The translations under genes were made by a program, and so were the position numbers. Shown in pieces: positions 43,420 through 46,744 of a DNA stretch of 46,744 bases (its first letter is position 1; the number at the start of each line of letters is the position of its first letter). The stretch comes from CAJQQY01 sp964352225 (lineage in GTDB: Bacteria > Bacteroidota > Bacteroidia > Chitinophagales > Saprospiraceae). The notes beneath the pieces are model-generated. The model did no database searches. It saw nothing but the letters and a program-made list of their open reading frames with translations, and was not told the origin of the DNA. The DNA is taken from assembly GCA_964352225.1 (NCBI GenBank), contig CAYGRM010000011.1:1-46744 (forward strand). The letters run 5' to 3'.

Positions 43420-46400
43420 ATGATAAAAAATCTACTCTTCTTTTTCCTACTTTTTGGGTCATTTGCCTTAGTTGCGCAAAATGATAATTTGTCCAATTGG
43501 AAAACCCAAATAGTAACTTTTAAAGGAGATAGTATTTTGCTAGATAGTTTGACAATTGTACCCGAAACTATCAAGATTTTTAATGCAAAAAATAATGAAG
43601 TACTCGACACCAGTTCTTTTTACATAAAAAATTCAACCGTTTTTCTAAAAAATAAAAACACCAGTTCAGATTCTACCTCTTTAAAAATAAAATACCGCAC
43701 ACTCCCCTTTTCCCTCCACCAAACTTTTTCTAATCTTGATTCTACCATTATAAAACGTAAAGCTGATGGAACTTACATCGGAGTAGATTATAGTCCTTTC
43801 GAACAACAGCGAGGATTATTAGATTACAAAGGACTCGATTACAATGGAAGTTTCGCCCGTGGAATTTCCTTTGGAAATAATCAAAGTTTGGTTTTAAACA
43901 GTAGTTTTAATTTGCAACTCGCTGGAACTCTAGGCGATGATATTGAAATTCTTGCAGCTATTTCTGACAATAATATTCCCCTCCAGCCAGAGGGAAATAC
44001 TGCCCAACTCCAAGAGTTCGATAGAATTTTCATTCAACTGAAAAGAAAAAATCACCAACTCATCGCAGGTGATTACGAACTCAAACGTCCTAATAGTTAT
44101 TTTATGAATTATTATAAAAGACTGCAAGGCGCAACTTACTCTAACGAAACCCAACTTTTTTCGAAAGGAACTTTAAATTCAAAATTTAGCGCAGCCATCG
44201 CCCGTGGAAAATTTGCTCGAAATAATATTATTGCACAGGAGGGAAACCAAGGGCCTTATCGTTTAGAAGGAGCCGACGGGGAACGATTTATCATTGTCCA
44301 ATCAGGAAGTGAAAAGGTTTATATCGACGGCGCGCTTATGGATAGAGGTTTGGAAAATGATTATGTAATTGATTACAATCGAGGGGATGTCACATTTACC
44401 AATCGTCGATTAATTACGAAAGATTCGAGGATTGTCATTGACTTTGAATATGCAGATCAAAATTATACTCGAAGTATGTTTGCGGTTAGCAATGAATATC
44501 AGTATAAAAAATGGCGAGTCAATTTTAATTTTTTTAATGAGCAAGATGGAAAAAACTCAACTGGCATTGATGAACTTTCTACTGCACAAAAACAATTTAT
44601 TGCAGCTCAAGGAGACCAATTGCAAAAAGCACTTTTTACAGGTGTAGATACCTTGGAAGGCGGTTTTGATCCTGATAGAATTATGTACGCTCAAATTGAT
44701 ACAAGTTATTTTATCAATAATATTTTGATTGATACTTCGATTGTAATTTATTCTACCAATGCTGAAATAGCTCTTTACGTAGCACGTTTTTCGGAAGTCG
44801 GACAAGGCAATGGAAATTATGATATTGATACTGAAAATGCCATCAACGGAAGAGTTTACAAGTGGATTGCGCCCGACTCCGTCACGGGTTTACCACAAGG
44901 AAGATTCGAACCAATTATACGATTAGTCGCTCCGCAAAAACTACAATTGATGACCCTCGGAGCAGAATATCAAATCAATAAAACGTCTTCTATTTTTTCA
45001 GAAATAGCGATGAGTAATAAAGACTTAAATCGCTTTTCAAATTTAGATTCGGAGGATGATCGAGGTATTTCTTTTTTCACTAATTATAAAAATGAAAAAA
45101 GATTAGGAAAGAAAAAAACAAACCAACAAAGCGCTAAAGAATCAGAGAACATGACGAGAGCCTATGACGGTTGGACGCTACTCACAGATTTAAAGTATGA
45201 ATTTGTCCAAAAAGATTTCAACTCACTTAACCCTTATCGATCGGCGGAGTTCACTCGAAATTGGAACTTGACCACCGCTAATAATATTTCAAATGATGCT
45301 GAACTAGAAAAGAGAACTGAGAATATTGGAACGGCTAGTCTTACTTTGCAAAATAAAAATACTAGTCTTCAATATGAATTCTCAGGTTTTATCCGAGACT
45401 CTATCTACACCGGTACCAAACATTTTTCGCAACTCAGATTTTCAAAAAACGGATATAATATCTTAGGTCAAGGAAGTTTATTGAAGTCCACGAGTTTGAC
45501 GGAAGAAAGTGAATTTTTGAGACCTAAGGTTGATGTTTCAAAGACTTTTAAAAACCTAGGAGATTGGAGTCTTGGAGTGTATGGAGAGCAAGAAAAAAAT
45601 AGACGTGTAGATATTGTTACAGATACCTTGACGCCAACAAGTTTTTATTATGATTTGTATCGAATTTATTTAAAAAGTCCCCAAAATAATAAATTCAACT
45701 TTGGGATCAATTACACAGATCGACAAGATTACCAAGCTGTTCAAAAAGATTTTTTAAAAAATACTAATGCTCAAGAATGGAATATTAATGGCAACTGGGC
45801 ACAATCAAAAAATTCTCGCCTAGGCTGGAACGTCACTTATCGACAGCTAGAAATCCAAGACTCTACCTTGACCAATCAAGAACCGCAAGAAACTTATTTA
45901 GGTCGAGTTGACTATTCTCTCAGATTATTTAAAAGCTTATTGCGATCAAATACAACTTATGACATCGGTTCTGGTCAGGAGCGAAAAATTGAATTCGTCT
46001 ATGAGCCAGTCAACGATCCAAACTTAGGACAGTACATTTGGAATGATTACAATGATGATGGAGAGCAGCAGAATAATGAATTTGAAGTAGCAGTTTTTCC
46101 GCAGGACACCATGTATATTCGGATTCCATTGTATTCCGATATTTTCATTCGAACAAATAATATTCAGTTCAATCAAGTGTTAGGTTTTAATCAAAATTAT
46201 TTTAAAAATCCTTGGTTTCAGAAAAAGGGATTAAAGAATATATTGAGTCGATTTTCGACTAATTCAACTTTTAGAATAAGTAGAAAAACGAGGGAGATTC
46301 CTGGCGTATCACAATGGAATCCTTTTCAAACTGACATCCCTGACGAAGGTTTGGTTTCGCTAAATTCCCTGATCAATAATAGTTTATTTTTTAATCAGCG

Positions 46401-46744
46401 AGATCCGAGATTTCGTTTTCAATTCAATTCAACCAACAATAACAATCGGCTCGTTTTAACTTCTGGTTTTGAAAATAGAAGAATCGAGCGACAGTCTATT
46501 CAGACCTTCCTGAATTTCAAACGTAAATTTGATTTCGAATTTAAATTAGAACAAGAGGTAAGTGAATATGATTCTGAGTTTTTTGACAATCGAGATTACT
46601 TGATCGACGGTTGGTCCTTGTCCCCAAAATTCACTTATCGAATTTCTAAAAATTTCAGGATGCAACTTTCTTATGAGTATGTGGATAAGGAAAATATCTT
46701 ATCGGAAGGCGCAGGAGAAACAGCACGTTTTCATGATATTAGAT
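43420..46744 (+). CDS. Large outer-membrane protein, 5' part (3' end outside window)
   Basis: The frame opens with ATG and has no stop through the window end, giving at least 1108 residues. It begins with a signal peptide (MIKNLLFFFLLFGSFALVAQ). A conserved-looking block, GDDIEILAAISDNNIPLQPE and then EFDRIFIQLKRK, is followed by alternating hydrophobic beta strands typical of a big barrel (DYNRGDVTFTNRRLITKDSR; FEYADQNYTRSMFAVSNEY). Near residue 870 is WNDYNDDGEQQNNEFE, an acidic loop that looks able to bind calcium. I recall similar unnamed proteins in Bacteroidota, but cannot give a family or role. No plug domain is visible. Confidence 0.8.
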   Translation, partial: MIKNLLFFFLLFGSFALVAQNDNLSNWKTQIVTFKGDSILLDSLTIVPETIKIFNAKNNEVLDTSSFYIKNSTVFLKNKNTSSDSTSLKIKYRTLPFSLHQTFSNLDSTIIKRKADGTYIGVDYSPFEQQRGLLDYKGLDYNGSFARGISFGNNQSLVLNSSFNLQLAGTLGDDIEILAAISDNNIPLQPEGNTAQLQEFDRIFIQLKRKNHQLIAGDYELKRPNSYFMNYYKRLQGATYSNETQLFSKGTLNSKFSAAIARGKFARNNIIAQEGNQGPYRLEGADGERFIIVQSGSEKVYIDGALMDRGLENDYVIDYNRGDVTFTNRRLITKDSRIVIDFEYADQNYTRSMFAVSNEYQYKKWRVNFNFFNEQDGKNSTGIDELSTAQKQFIAAQGDQLQKALFTGVDTLEGGFDPDRIMYAQIDTSYFINNILIDTSIVIYSTNAEIALYVARFSEVGQGNGNYDIDTENAINGRVYKWIAPDSVTGLPQGRFEPIIRLVAPQKLQLMTLGAEYQINKTSSIFSEIAMSNKDLNRFSNLDSEDDRGISFFTNYKNEKRLGKKKTNQQSAKESENMTRAYDGWTLLTDLKYEFVQKDFNSLNPYRSAEFTRNWNLTTANNISNDAELEKRTENIGTASLTLQNKNTSLQYEFSGFIRDSIYTGTKHFSQLRFSKNGYNILGQGSLLKSTSLTEESEFLRPKVDVSKTFKNLGDWSLGVYGEQEKNRRVDIVTDTLTPTSFYYDLYRIYLKSPQNNKFNFGINYTDRQDYQAVQKDFLKNTNAQEWNINGNWAQSKNSRLGWNVTYRQLEIQDSTLTNQEPQETYLGRVDYSLRLFKSLLRSNTTYDIGSGQERKIEFVYEPVNDPNLGQYIWNDYNDDGEQQNNEFEVAVFPQDTMYIRIPLYSDIFIRTNNIQFNQVLGFNQNYFKNPWFQKKGLKNILSRFSTNSTFRISRKTREIPGVSQWNPFQTDIPDEGLVSLNSLINNSLFFNQRDPRFRFQFNSTNNNNRLVLTSGFENRRIERQSIQTFLNFKRKFDFEFKLEQEVSEYDSEFFDNRDYLIDGWSLSPKFTYRISKNFRMQLSYEYVDKENILSEGAGETARFHDIR

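Noticed and set aside
43420..46744. TonB-dependent receptor call for the last gene
   Set aside because: There is a signal peptide and many beta strands, but no plug domain or carboxypeptidase-like lead domain was found.

Overview
The window is a stretch of AT-rich bacterial chromosome from the phylum Bacteroidota, probably Saprospiria (the order is an inference from overall gene flavour). The phylum call rests on a PorQ homologue of the type IX secretion system, several families typical of the phylum (DUF4286, DUF3109, DUF5686 barrels, a TonB with an acidic linker), and promoters of the Bacteroidota type (TAnnTTTG at -7, with TTG at -33 in the best cases). No rRNA, tRNA, CRISPR array, transposase or phage gene was seen. 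A run of ten Ns marks an assembly gap between iscS and iscU.

Layout. 1-6.7 kb: the end of a tonB gene, a secreted TPR protein, a DUF4286 protein, a NatAB-type ABC exporter (minus strand) and a diacylglycerol-kinase-like lipid kinase. 6.9-9.6 kb: efp, accB and accC. 9.7-13.2 kb: a minus-strand EAD-TIR protein, which looks like a defence or conflict effector, divergent from a carboxypeptidase-regulatory-like/DUF5686 outer-membrane protein. 13.6-16.1 kb: a large secreted PIG-L deacetylase. 16.1-17.2 kb: 1 kb of non-coding DNA with hairpins and a repeated GCCGA motif, leading into an unrecognised helical-repeat protein with an almost leaderless promoter. 18.9-22.4 kb: dnaE. 22.8-24.8 kb: three exported thioredoxin-fold proteins. 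24.9-30.4 kb: cutC, a small lipoprotein, sodA, gltA, a small secreted protein and a DUF3109 protein. 30.7-36.5 kb: a PpiD/SurA-like periplasmic foldase, UDP-glucose dehydrogenase, a MORN-type lipoprotein and porQ. 36.7-40.4 kb (minus): tolC, an RND/HlyD adaptor and a DUF2064 glycosyltransferase. 41.2-43.3 kb: iscS-iscU-iscA. 43.4 kb to the end: the 5' part of a very large outer-membrane protein.

Most of the window is housekeeping metabolism and envelope biology: fatty-acid synthesis (AccBC), the TCA cycle (GltA), Fe-S assembly, replication, oxidative-stress defence and envelope protein folding, export and efflux. The accessory signals are the EAD-TIR gene, the non-coding block at 16.3-17.2 kb with its downstream protein, and three unrelated families of long palindromic intergenic repeats (A, B, C). 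Several repeat copies fill the space between the stop codons of convergent genes almost exactly, and probably act as two-way terminators.
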